From: DATBMA01 sp036555105
GTDB lineage: Bacteria > Actinomycetota > Acidimicrobiia > Spongiisociales > ZC4RG35
DNA: 12,547 bases
Direction of reading: 5' to 3'
Assembly: GCA_036555105.1 (NCBI GenBank)
Contig: DATBMA010000100.1
Span: 1 to 12,547 of the forward strand
Each line of letters begins with the position of its first letter. The stretch's first letter is position 1. The notes under the pieces are model-generated. The model worked only from the letters and a program-made list of their open reading frames with translations, searched no databases and had not been told where the DNA came from. This document shows, piece by piece, positions 1 to 6,525 of this stretch. The position numbers were made by a program, and so were the translations under genes.

Positions 1-3000
1 ACCTCGGGCGACGGTGGCGCCATCTGGGTCGAGCCGGCCGGCACCCTATCCGTCTCCCAGTCAAGGATCGATCACAACGCCGCCGGCGGAGCCGGTGGTG
101 GGATCCTCGCTGCCGGCGATGTGACCTTGGCCGACTCCACGATCGATGCCAACGCAGCCGGTGCCGGCGGCGGCGGGGTCGGGGTGGTGGCGGGGGGGTC
201 CTTGACCATCATTCGATCGACGATCTCCGCCAACTCAGCCGGTGGCCACGGTGGCGGTGTTCTGGTTGCGGGCACCGCTGCCATCACCAACTCGACTATC
301 AGCGGGAACCTGGCGGGAGGGAACGGTGGCGGCCTCGCTGCGGATGGCGGAACCGCTTCGATCTCCTACTCGACCATCGCCGACAACCTCGCCGGTGGAA
401 CGGGCGGGGTGGATGGCGCCGTGACCATCGAAGGCTCCATCCTTGGCGAAAACGGGTCCGAGAACTGCTCCCCTGGAGTCACCTCGGGCGGATACAACGT
501 GAGCTCAGACGGCTCGTGCGCCTTCTCTGCCGCCGGCGACCTGACCGGGGTCGATCCCATGATCGGCCCTCTCGCCGACAACGGCGGTTCCACCCGTACC
601 CACACTCCCCACCCCTCCAGCCCGGCCCTGGACATGGCGGGACCGGGCTGCCCGGCGGAGGACCAGCGTTCCATCGGCCGGCCGATCGATGGCGACGGCG
701 ACTCCAGCCCCGCCTGCGACGCCGGGGCAGTCGAGTGGGAAGGCAACAATGAGCCCCCCGAGCTTGACCCGATACCCGATCAATCCGGCCCTGAAGGCCA
801 GGCGCTGACCTTCACCGCCACGGCCACCGACGCAGGGAACGACGACCTCACCTTCAGCCTCCAATCGGCTCCTGGCGGAGCCCACATCGACCCTCAGACG
901 GGTGAGTTCAGCTGGACTCCGGACGAAGCGGATGGTCCTGGCGCTTACTTCGTGACCGTCCGGGTCACTGATAACGGCGCTCCGAACATGTTCGACCAGC
1001 GGTCTCTCGCCCTGACCGTGGCCGAGGCCAACCAGCCCCCATCGCTCTCCGCCATCACGGACCAGGCCGCCGCCGAGGGTGATCAGGTCGACTTCACGCT
1101 GGGTGCCTCCGATCCCGATCTTCCTGCCAACGGCCTCTCCTTCTCCGCCGTCGGGTTGCCCTCCGGGCTCTCCCTCGACCCGGAGACTGGGGAGATCGGC
1201 GGAACCCTGGACTACACCACGGCAGGGACGTACACCATCGATGTCACCGTCAGCGACGGGACGGACGCCGATCAGGCCTCATTCCAGTGGACTGTCACCG
1301 ACACCAACCGCTCACCCCAAGTCAGCCAGATCACCGACTTCGGTGCAGACGAGCAGACTCCGATTTGGCTCCAGGTCTTCGCCACCGACCCGGACGGCGA
1401 CGGGCTCGTGTTCTCCTTCAGCGGCTCCCATCCATCAGGCAGCTCGATCGACCCTGACACGGGCGCCTTCACCTGGACCCCCTCCGAGGCCCAGGGGCCA
1501 GGGGTCCATCACATCGTGATCGAAGTCACCGACACCGGGGCCCCCGCCCTCTCGTCCACGATCGACTTCTACGTGACGGTAGGCGAGGTGAACCGGCCCC
1601 CATCACTCGCCCCTATCGCCGATCGGACAGGAGCGGAGGGATTCGCGGCATCAATGTCGGTGCCGGCATCCGATCCGGACCTACCGGCCGACACCCTCCA
1701 CTACTCGGCCACGGGCCTGCCATCCGGGCTCACCATCGACTCGAGCACCGGGCTGATCTCGGGCTCGATCGGATACGAGGAGGCCGGCCCCCACCTGGTC
1801 ACCGTCACCGTCGGAGACGGCGAGTTCCAGGACCAGGCCACCTTCACCTGGACGGTCTCGAACACCGACCGGCCCCCATTCATCGACGCGATCTCGGATC
1901 GCACGATCGGAGAACAGACCACCCTCGACCTGATGGTCATCTCCGGGGACCCTGACGTTGGAGACAGTGTCACCTTCTCGCTGGCAAGCCCTCCCAGCGG
2001 CGCATCCATCAACTCGCTGACCGGGCGTCTCCTGTGGACCCCCGGGGAGAGCCAGGGACCGGGTAGCTACCAGATCAGGGTCCAATCCACCGACACCTTC
2101 GGCATGATCACCCAGGAGACGTTTGTCGTCACCGTCGACGAAGTGAATCGCCCGCCGGTCCTCACTCCGGTGCCTGGCCAGAGTGGCGTAGAGGGTCAGT
2201 CCTCCTATCTGGTGATGACCGCCACAGACCCCGACCTCCCCGCCAATGCCCTGATCTTCAGTGCCACCGGCCTCCCCGCAGGTCTGACCATCGACCCCCT
2301 CTCCGGGGTGATCAGCGGGACCCCCACCTTCAAGTCGGCCGGCCTTCATCACGTCACGGTGACGGTGTCCGACTGGCAGCTGCAGCGCCAGCAGAGCTTC
2401 GACTGGACCATCGGAAACACCAACCTGACCCCGACCATCGGACCGATGAGCGACATCACCACCGACGAGCTGTTGTGGGTGTCCTTGACGGTGCCCGGCT
2501 CCGATCCGGATGAGGGTGACGATCTCACCTACCGACTGGTGGGGACCATCCCGGAGGGGGCCACGATCAACCCAACCAGCGGCCGGTTCCGCTGGGCGCC
2601 CTCCGAGCCGCAGGGGCCCGGCCACTTCAGGGTCACATTCGAAGTGATCGACGAGGGAGGCCTGCGAGACCGAGCCGCGATCGACATCATCGTGAACGAG
2701 GTCAATCAGCTGCCGCTGGCGGTGGGCGACTCCGTGATGAGTGCCGAGGATCACCAGCTGGTCTTCTCACCGCTCGGCAACGACGGTGATCCGGACGGGC
2801 ACCTGCTCGAAATCGTCCACTACTCCCAGCCTCTGCAGGGATCGGTCAGCCTCGACGAGAACGGCGGCTTCACATACTCGCCGCCCCTCAACTGGTCAGG
2901 TGACACCAATTTCTCGTATCGGATAGCCGACGGATTCGGAGGGTTCGCCGACGCGGACGTCTACCTGCATGTGACACCCGTGGCCGACTGGCCAGAGGCC

Positions 3001-3567
3001 ATGGACGACGTGATCGAGCTGACCGACTACCGGCAGGTGCCCCTTGACGTCCTCGGCAACGACAAAGATGCCGACGGCGACTCCCTGACGATCGTGCAGG
3101 TGAAGCCGGCCTCGGTCGGGACCGTCTCGTACGGCAACGGCTACCTCGTCTACACCCCTCGTCCGAGCTGGGTGGGCGTGGAGAGCTTCACATACGAGGT
3201 CCAGGACGAGACCGGTCGGTCCTCAGTGGCCACGGTGTCGGTGGCCATCGGCACCTTTGCCCGCGACCAGGTGACCGAGAAGTCGAGGTCGGTCGGCACC
3301 GGGCTGCTCGCCCTGGACGGCCCTCCGCCGCCACCTGCCTCCCTGGTGGTGACATTGGGCTTCACCTCCGGCGTCGAGCTACTGACTTCCTCGTTCCTGC
3401 GAAGCCTGGGCGAGCTCGGGATCCCATTGTTGCTGCTCTTGTCGGCCCTGGTGTCGGCGATGGTGAGCGGGCGCATGGTCGACGCCGGGGGGGCCAGGCG
3501 GCTGCTGGCCAGCCTGCGAGGCATCGACGACGACGAAGTTGACGGGGAAGAAGACCCGAAGAGCTGA
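1..3567 (+). CDS. Large modular surface protein (beta-helix, Ig/cadherin-like array, C-terminal membrane anchor), 5' end outside window
   Basis: The reading frame is open from base 1, so the true N-terminus and any signal peptide lie upstream; 1188 residues are visible. Order by window residue: about 1-150, glycine-rich rungs of the STISxN/GGG type, as in right-handed parallel beta-helix proteins; about 150-245, a segment with NGGSTRTHTP, ALDM, DQR and CDAGAVEW motifs resembling the choice-of-anchor Q region; 252-903, seven Ig-like modules of 92-95 residues; about 904-1084, two cadherin-like modules with GND and DxDGD motifs that may bind calcium; a Pro-rich linker; a hydrophobic helix at 1139-1156; and a 32-residue tail, Arg-rich then acidic. 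There is no LPXTG motif. The likely role is a cell-surface or adhesive stalk held in the membrane by its C-terminus. The precise ligand is unknown, and no enzyme residues are recognised. Confidence 0.88.
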   Translation, partial: TSGDGGAIWVEPAGTLSVSQSRIDHNAAGGAGGGILAAGDVTLADSTIDANAAGAGGGGVGVVAGGSLTIIRSTISANSAGGHGGGVLVAGTAAITNSTISGNLAGGNGGGLAADGGTASISYSTIADNLAGGTGGVDGAVTIEGSILGENGSENCSPGVTSGGYNVSSDGSCAFSAAGDLTGVDPMIGPLADNGGSTRTHTPHPSSPALDMAGPGCPAEDQRSIGRPIDGDGDSSPACDAGAVEWEGNNEPPELDPIPDQSGPEGQALTFTATATDAGNDDLTFSLQSAPGGAHIDPQTGEFSWTPDEADGPGAYFVTVRVTDNGAPNMFDQRSLALTVAEANQPPSLSAITDQAAAEGDQVDFTLGASDPDLPANGLSFSAVGLPSGLSLDPETGEIGGTLDYTTAGTYTIDVTVSDGTDADQASFQWTVTDTNRSPQVSQITDFGADEQTPIWLQVFATDPDGDGLVFSFSGSHPSGSSIDPDTGAFTWTPSEAQGPGVHHIVIEVTDTGAPALSSTIDFYVTVGEVNRPPSLAPIADRTGAEGFAASMSVPASDPDLPADTLHYSATGLPSGLTIDSSTGLISGSIGYEEAGPHLVTVTVGDGEFQDQATFTWTVSNTDRPPFIDAISDRTIGEQTTLDLMVISGDPDVGDSVTFSLASPPSGASINSLTGRLLWTPGESQGPGSYQIRVQSTDTFGMITQETFVVTVDEVNRPPVLTPVPGQSGVEGQSSYLVMTATDPDLPANALIFSATGLPAGLTIDPLSGVISGTPTFKSAGLHHVTVTVSDWQLQRQQSFDWTIGNTNLTPTIGPMSDITTDELLWVSLTVPGSDPDEGDDLTYRLVGTIPEGATINPTSGRFRWAPSEPQGPGHFRVTFEVIDEGGLRDRAAIDIIVNEVNQLPLAVGDSVMSAEDHQLVFSPLGNDGDPDGHLLEIVHYSQPLQGSVSLDENGGFTYSPPLNWSGDTNFSYRIADGFGGFADADVYLHVTPVADWPEAMDDVIELTDYRQVPLDVLGNDKDADGDSLTIVQVKPASVGTVSYGNGYLVYTPRPSWVGVESFTYEVQDETGRSSVATVSVAIGTFARDQVTEKSRSVGTGLLALDGPPPPPASLVVTLGFTSGVELLTSSFLRSLGELGIPLLLLLSALVSAMVSGRMVDAGGARRLLASLRGIDDDEVDGEEDPKS
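754..2709 (+). repeat. Seven tandem Ig-like modules in A-B-A-B-A-B-A order
   Basis: Module boundaries, set by the recurring PPxL/PPxI start, are 754, 1036, 1312, 1597, 1873, 2152 and 2428. Modules 1, 3, 5 and 7 (type A) share a W-x-P-x-E-x-x-GPG signature followed by a V-x-x-T/I-D strand. Modules 2, 4 and 6 (type B) share DPDLPA, GLPxGL, a DP/SxTG turn and I-S/G-G, and each is exactly 92 residues long; type A modules are 93-95. This is the putative-Ig (He_PIG-like) type of repeat seen in bacterial surface proteins. The alternation suggests growth by duplication of an A+B pair. The repeats are diverged at DNA level, so this is an old expansion. Confidence 0.85.
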
Positions 3568-3587
3568 CCGGCACGGAATCGTCCCCC

Positions 3588-3596
3588 GGGTACGAT
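3588..3596 (+). promoter_or_regulatory. Possible promoter of the cis-prenyltransferase gene (-10 TACGAT)
   Basis: GGGTACGAT ends at 3596 and fits the actinobacterial TANNNT -10 pattern with a preceding GG, as at other starts in this window. The start codon is 12 bases further on, so the mRNA leader would be only about 5-6 bases. No convincing -35 box is seen. The 41-base gap after the surface-protein gene leaves room for little else. Confidence 0.35.
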
Positions 3597-3608
3597 GTCA
3601 CATCGGAG

Positions 3609-4379
3609 ATGCAGGCCCCTCACTTCCTATACAGCATCTACGAGCGGCGCCTGCTCAATGATCTCGACAGGTCGCGCTTTCCCCACCACATCGGCATCGT
3701 CCTCGACGGTCACAGGCGTTACGCACGCGAGGAAGGGCTGAACTCCTATCAGGAGAGCTACCGGACCGGGATGCAGCGGTTCGAGGAGTTCCTGGGCTGG
3801 GTCGAGCAGCTCGGAATCCCGGTCGTTACCGCCTGGCTCCTATCACGGGAGAATCTGGCGCGGCCCGACGACGAGCTGAAGCCCTACTTCGAGGTCCTCT
3901 CCGAGCTGTTCGAGCGCCTCCCCACACAAGCCGAGCGCTATGACCTCAAATTGCGGTTCATCGGAAGCCTCGATTTGCTGCCCCCTGACGTGGTGGCGAC
4001 CGCCCAGGAGGCCGAAGCCGCCCGCCCGCAAGGATCGAGGCAGCTCAACATCGCCATGGGATACGGCGGCCGTCAGGAGATTGTCGACGCCGCCCGGGAT
4101 CTGGTGGGCAAGCTGGCTGCGGATGGCCTATCCCCGAACGAGATCGCCGCCGCCATCGACTCGGAGTCGCTGGCGCGGCACATGTACTCGGCCGATGTGC
4201 CGGACCCCGACCTCCTGATCCGGACCAGCGGCGAGGCGAGGCTCTCGGGATTCCTCCTGTGGCAGTCGGCCTACGCGGAGTTCGTCTTCGTCGATGTGTA
4301 CTGGCCCGCCTTCCGGCGGGTCGACTTCCTGCGGGCCCTGCGCGACTACACCCGTCGGGAGCGGCGCTTCGGCCGCTGA
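3609..4379 (+). CDS. uppS: Short-chain cis-prenyltransferase (UppS family, resembling (2Z,6E)-farnesyl diphosphate synthase)
   Basis: This 256-residue protein condenses isopentenyl diphosphate onto an allylic diphosphate with cis geometry, supplying polyprenyl-phosphate carriers for cell-wall synthesis. Visible motifs: the substrate-binding loop LDGHRRYA with the Mg-binding Asp33; LLSRENL (family S-x-EN); MGYGGRQEIVDA; the PDPDLLIRTSGE signature; and a C-terminal stretch GFLLWQSAYAEF...WPAFRRVDFLRALRDY. These C-terminal motifs, and RR after the loop, match my recollection of M. tuberculosis Rv1086, which makes C15 Z,E-farnesyl diphosphate, better than long-chain UppS. The product length is inferred, not seen. 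Oddities: family DGN(G/R)RWA is DGHRRYA here, with Asn to His and Trp to Tyr. ATG 3609 is the only plausible start; GGAG touches it directly, too close to act as a normal ribosome site. Confidence 0.92.
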   Translation: MQAPHFLYSIYERRLLNDLDRSRFPHHIGIVLDGHRRYAREEGLNSYQESYRTGMQRFEEFLGWVEQLGIPVVTAWLLSRENLARPDDELKPYFEVLSELFERLPTQAERYDLKLRFIGSLDLLPPDVVATAQEAEAARPQGSRQLNIAMGYGGRQEIVDAARDLVGKLAADGLSPNEIAAAIDSESLARHMYSADVPDPDLLIRTSGEARLSGFLLWQSAYAEFVFVDVYWPAFRRVDFLRALRDYTRRERRFGR

Positions 4380-4535
4380 AACCAGTACTCAGTACCGAGT
4401 ACTTAGACCGGACCTTCGGTTGCCCAGCAATGTGGTTCGCCCCTCCGCCACCGCTCGTGAGCCGTGGTGCCCCATTCGGCGCATTCCATGGTCTCCTGTC
4501 TCTGTACTTTGTACTCGGTACTTGGTACTGGTTTC
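4378..4535 (+). repeat. Inverted-repeat element with 7-base-periodic arms between uppS and pyrE
   Basis: The left arm 4378-4402 and right arm 4511-4535 are inverted copies: 23 of 25 positions pair, with one T-G wobble and one mismatch at 4389-4390/4523-4524. Each arm is a row of heptamers built around GTAC: AGTACTC, AGTACCG, AGTACTT (4384-4404) and TGTACTT, TGTACTC, GGTACTT, GGTACTG (4503-4530). The left array alone can also fold, with AGTACTC (4384-4390) pairing GAGTACT (4397-4403). The 108-base interior holds a further palindrome, CCAC-c-GCTC-gt-GAGC-c-GTGG, at 4448-4467. The left arm begins at the second base of the uppS stop codon. There is no credible ORF or clear target-site duplication. 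It may be a dispersed repeat, a terminator or both. Confidence 0.75.
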
Positions 4536-4548
4536 GCAGGGGTACCGT
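4522..4548 (+). promoter_or_regulatory. Possible pyrE operon promoter
   Basis: TACCGT at 4543-4548, inside GGTACCGTTT, fits TANNNT. TTGGTA at 4522-4527, 15 bases upstream, is a weak -35 match and is itself part of the right heptamer arm, so the repeat may supply part of the promoter. Transcription would start about 5 bases before the pyrE ATG at 4560. The same 10-mer GGTACCGTTT recurs at 6512-6521 before another gene. Confidence 0.4.
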
Positions 4549-4559
4549 TTGACCTGGCA

Positions 4560-5108
4560 ATGGCGTCTTCACGTGAAGCTCTGACCGCCCACCTGCGCGC
4601 CCATGCTCTCCGCATCGACGGCCCCTTCCGGCTGCGGTCGGGGGCGACGAGCGACTGGTACCTGGACGCCAGGCAGACGACCATGGATGGAGCGGGGTCG
4701 CTGCTGGTGGGGGAGGCGATGGCAGAGGCCATCGGCGACGATGTGGTCGCGGTCGGAGGCATGACGATGGGAGCCGATCCCGTGGCCCTGGCCACGGCTG
4801 CGGCCGCGTCCAGGCTCGGACGCCCGCTGCGGGCGTTCTCGGTGAGGGCGGCGGCCAAGGACCATGGCACCGGAGGGAGGATCGTCGGCCCGGTGTCATC
4901 GGGCGACTCCGTGGCGGTGGTCGAGGACACCACGACGACAGGCGGGGCACTACTCGAAGCCATCGACGTGCTGGAGGCCGCTGGGATGATCGTGGCCCAG
5001 GTCGTGGCGCTCGTCGATCGCAGCGAGGGCAAGGTGGCTGCACTCATGGCTGAGCGGGGACTCGAATACTCGGCCCTGCTAACGCCTACCGATCTGGGGG
5101 TGGAGTGA
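4560..5108 (+). CDS. pyrE: Orotate phosphoribosyltransferase
   Basis: This 182-residue enzyme joins orotate to PRPP to give orotidine 5'-phosphate in pyrimidine synthesis, in the cytosol. The PRPP-binding signature is VAVVEDTTTTGGA (residues 118-130). The N-terminal substrate region is LRSGATSDWYLDAR (25-38). GGMTMGADPVA follows at 66-76, and the flexible catalytic loop is VRAAAKDHGTGG (95-106). Length is slightly below the usual 180-215. The first lysine of the usual R-K-x-x-K-x-H loop is Ala97 here; the second lysine (Lys100) and His102 are kept. ATG 4560 is chosen because the preceding frame reads only into the inverted repeat. There is no Shine-Dalgarno site. It overlaps the next gene by four bases (GTGA), implying coupled translation. 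Confidence 0.92.
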   Translation: MASSREALTAHLRAHALRIDGPFRLRSGATSDWYLDARQTTMDGAGSLLVGEAMAEAIGDDVVAVGGMTMGADPVALATAAAASRLGRPLRAFSVRAAAKDHGTGGRIVGPVSSGDSVAVVEDTTTTGGALLEAIDVLEAAGMIVAQVVALVDRSEGKVAALMAERGLEYSALLTPTDLGVE

Positions 5109-5668
5109 GCGATACGTACCAGGTTCGTCGCTCCGCCTGGCGAATGTGGCTGTTGGCGATGTCTGGCATTCCCCTGGTCGTGATCGGGGTCGACGTCCTG
5201 GGTCAGCGTCGCATATCGAACTGGCTGAGCGGCCTGGTCTTCAATGCGGACCCACAGGTGTATGAGCCGCGAGACATCGTTTGGGCCGTTGCCTTGGTAC
5301 TGGTCGGCTTGCTGCTGAGCTTCATGGGGCTCAAGGAACTGGTGGTCCCCAAGCCGGTGTTGATGGCCGATGGCGACGGGCTTCGGATCCGGCTGGCCGG
5401 GCCGAGGCACCCGCCCGTGGCCATCCCCTGGGAGGACCTCGAGGATGTCAAAGCCGATGTCATGGATGACGATGGAGACCCTGTGCCCGTGCTGGTGGTA
5501 TCTCTGAATGTGGACGGACTGATCCCCGCCGACCCTTGGGCGGCCCGAAGGATCGCGGCCAACACCGTCGCAATCAACGCCACCGATTGGGAGCAGTCGC
5601 CCGAGCAAGTGGTCGAGAAGGTGACCGAGGTGGCGGTGGAGGCGGCGAGAGCATTGCGAGCGACATGA
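5105..5668 (+). CDS. Two-helix membrane protein with a possible PH-like C-terminal domain, function unknown
   Basis: The protein has 187 residues. Two hydrophobic helices are clear, at about 14-32 and 58-77, separated by a loop of about 25 residues. The remaining 105 residues are soluble and beta-rich, with VLMADGDGLRIRL, VAIPWEDLEDV and VLVVSLNVDG strands and a C-terminal helix, as in small bacterial PH-like membrane proteins; this family placement is a guess from strand pattern. It starts with GTG 5105, which overlaps the pyrE stop as GTGA, behind a G-rich stretch (5096-5103). It ends by overlapping nfo as ATGA. It is therefore in one transcript with pyrE and nfo, but nothing in the sequence links it to pyrimidines or DNA repair. 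I do not recognise a specific function. Confidence 0.8.
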   Translation: MSDTYQVRRSAWRMWLLAMSGIPLVVIGVDVLGQRRISNWLSGLVFNADPQVYEPRDIVWAVALVLVGLLLSFMGLKELVVPKPVLMADGDGLRIRLAGPRHPPVAIPWEDLEDVKADVMDDDGDPVPVLVVSLNVDGLIPADPWAARRIAANTVAINATDWEQSPEQVVEKVTEVAVEAARALRAT

Positions 5669-6477
5669 ACACCGGCCTGGCGATCGGAGCTCATGTACCT
5701 GGCACGGACCCGGTCGGCGAAGGTCGGGCACGCAATGCGGATCTCGTCCAGATCTTCCTCTCCAACCCGCAGTCGTGGCACAAGCCGCCTCCCAGGGAGG
5801 ATGCGGGGTCCCTCCGCGCTTCTCCGATCCCGATCTACGTGCACGCTCCGTACCTGATCAACGTGGTGGCGGAGGCATCGAGGATCCGCATCCCCTCGAG
5901 ACGGATCCTGCAAGAGACCTGCGACGCCGCCGCCGATATCGGGGCTGCGGCCGTGGTGGTGCATGGGGGCCATGTAACCGGGGAAGGCTCACTCGACGAC
6001 GCCTACCCGAGATGGCGGAAGGCCCTGACCGAGCTCGACAGCCAGGTGAGGGTACTAATCGAGAACACGGCGGGAGGGGAGCAGGCGACCCTCCGCACAT
6101 TCGACGGGCTGGCAAGGCTTTGGGCGGAGGTGGGCGACCTCGGCTGTGGGATCGTCCTCGACACGTGCCACGCCTGGGCCGGTGGGGAGCCTCTGCAAGG
6201 CCTGGTCGAGATGGTGCTTGCCATCACCGGCAAGATCGATCTCGTTCATTGCAACGACTCGCGCGATCCATTCGACTCGCGTCGTGATCGCCATGCCAAC
6301 CTCGAGCACGGTCACATCCCACCCGCGGACATCCTGGCAGTGGTTGCCGGGGCGGGGGCACCAGTGGTGGTCGAGACGCCGGGCGAGGATGCCGAGCACC
6401 GGGCCGACATCACCTGGCTGCGAGCGAAACTGGCCGATGCGAGTCTCGAGTCTCACGTTTCGAGTCGTGAGACCTAA
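5665..6477 (+). CDS. nfo: Endonuclease IV (AP endonuclease)
   Basis: This 270-residue enzyme cuts DNA 5' to abasic sites in base-excision repair. All nine zinc ligands of the family can be placed: His60 (YVHAPY), His100 (VVHGGH), Glu133 (IENTAGG), Asp166 and His169 (LDTCHAW), His195 (LVHCNDS), Asp208 and His210 (DRHANL), and Glu237 (VVETPG). The sequence is close to the short mycobacterial type (about 250 residues) and lacks some E. coli-like insertions. ATG 5665 is chosen because IGAHVPGTDP, the conserved beginning, lies just after it, and because it forms an ATGA overlap with the upstream stop. The last ten or so residues (LESHVSSRET) are encoded by a 7-base-periodic repeat that also supplies the TAA stop, so the natural end was probably displaced. 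Confidence 0.95.
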   Translation: MNTGLAIGAHVPGTDPVGEGRARNADLVQIFLSNPQSWHKPPPREDAGSLRASPIPIYVHAPYLINVVAEASRIRIPSRRILQETCDAAADIGAAAVVVHGGHVTGEGSLDDAYPRWRKALTELDSQVRVLIENTAGGEQATLRTFDGLARLWAEVGDLGCGIVLDTCHAWAGGEPLQGLVEMVLAITGKIDLVHCNDSRDPFDSRRDRHANLEHGHIPPADILAVVAGAGAPVVVETPGEDAEHRADITWLRAKLADASLESHVSSRET

Positions 6478-6489
6478 GACTCAAGACTT
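6441..6489 (+). repeat. Seven-unit heptamer array straddling the nfo stop codon
   Basis: The array reads in 7-base steps: GAGTCTC, GAGTCTC, ACGTTTC, GAGTCGT, GAGACCT, AAGACTC, AAGACTT. It folds on itself: GTCTCACG (6450-6457) pairs perfectly with CGTGAGAC (6466-6473) over an 8-base loop, and GAGTCT (6441-6446) pairs with AGACTC (6477-6482) outside a 3x3 internal loop. The nfo stop TAA is at 6475-6477, within the fold. Its unit sequence differs from the GTAC-type arrays at 4384-4530, but period and hairpin design are the same. It may serve as the 3' end signal of the pyrE-nfo transcript. Confidence 0.72.
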
Positions 6490-6511
6490 CGTCCCTTAGC
6501 TCATTCTCCTC

Positions 6512-6519
6512 GGTACCGT
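6512..6519 (+). promoter_or_regulatory. Promoter of a probably leaderless lipoprotein gene
   Basis: TACCGT at 6514-6519, inside GGTACCGTTT, is followed by six bases and then GTG 6526. That is the distance from a -10 box to the transcription start, so the mRNA probably begins at the start codon. The bases before GTG are pyrimidine-rich and hold no Shine-Dalgarno site. No clear -35 is seen. Confidence 0.5.
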
Positions 6520-6525
6520 TTTTCC

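Noticed and set aside
1681..2754. 357-codon open frame on the minus strand inside the surface-protein gene
   Set aside because: It mirrors the periodicity of the repeat modules on the plus strand and has no domain features or ribosome site.
4378..4535. Inverted element considered as an insertion sequence
   Set aside because: It has no transposase, no clear target-site duplication and only 158 bases; a nonautonomous element remains possible but is not shown.
4464..4559. Earlier ATG for pyrE
   Set aside because: The extra residues are encoded by the inverted-repeat element and look like translated repeat; the conserved protein begins after ATG 4560.
5536..5664. Earlier start for nfo
   Set aside because: The extension overlaps the membrane-protein gene by over 120 bases and is Arg/Gly-rich without similarity; ATG 5665 gives the usual N-terminus and an ATGA overlap.
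4045..5731. Long minus-strand frames (4045-5043 and 4403-5731) over uppS, pyrE and the membrane gene
   Set aside because: They cross several well-supported plus-strand genes and read through the heptamer arrays, giving low-complexity Pro/Arg/Ser sequence.
6441..6489. Heptamer arrays considered as a CRISPR array
   Set aside because: The units are 7 bases with no spacers and no cas genes nearby.
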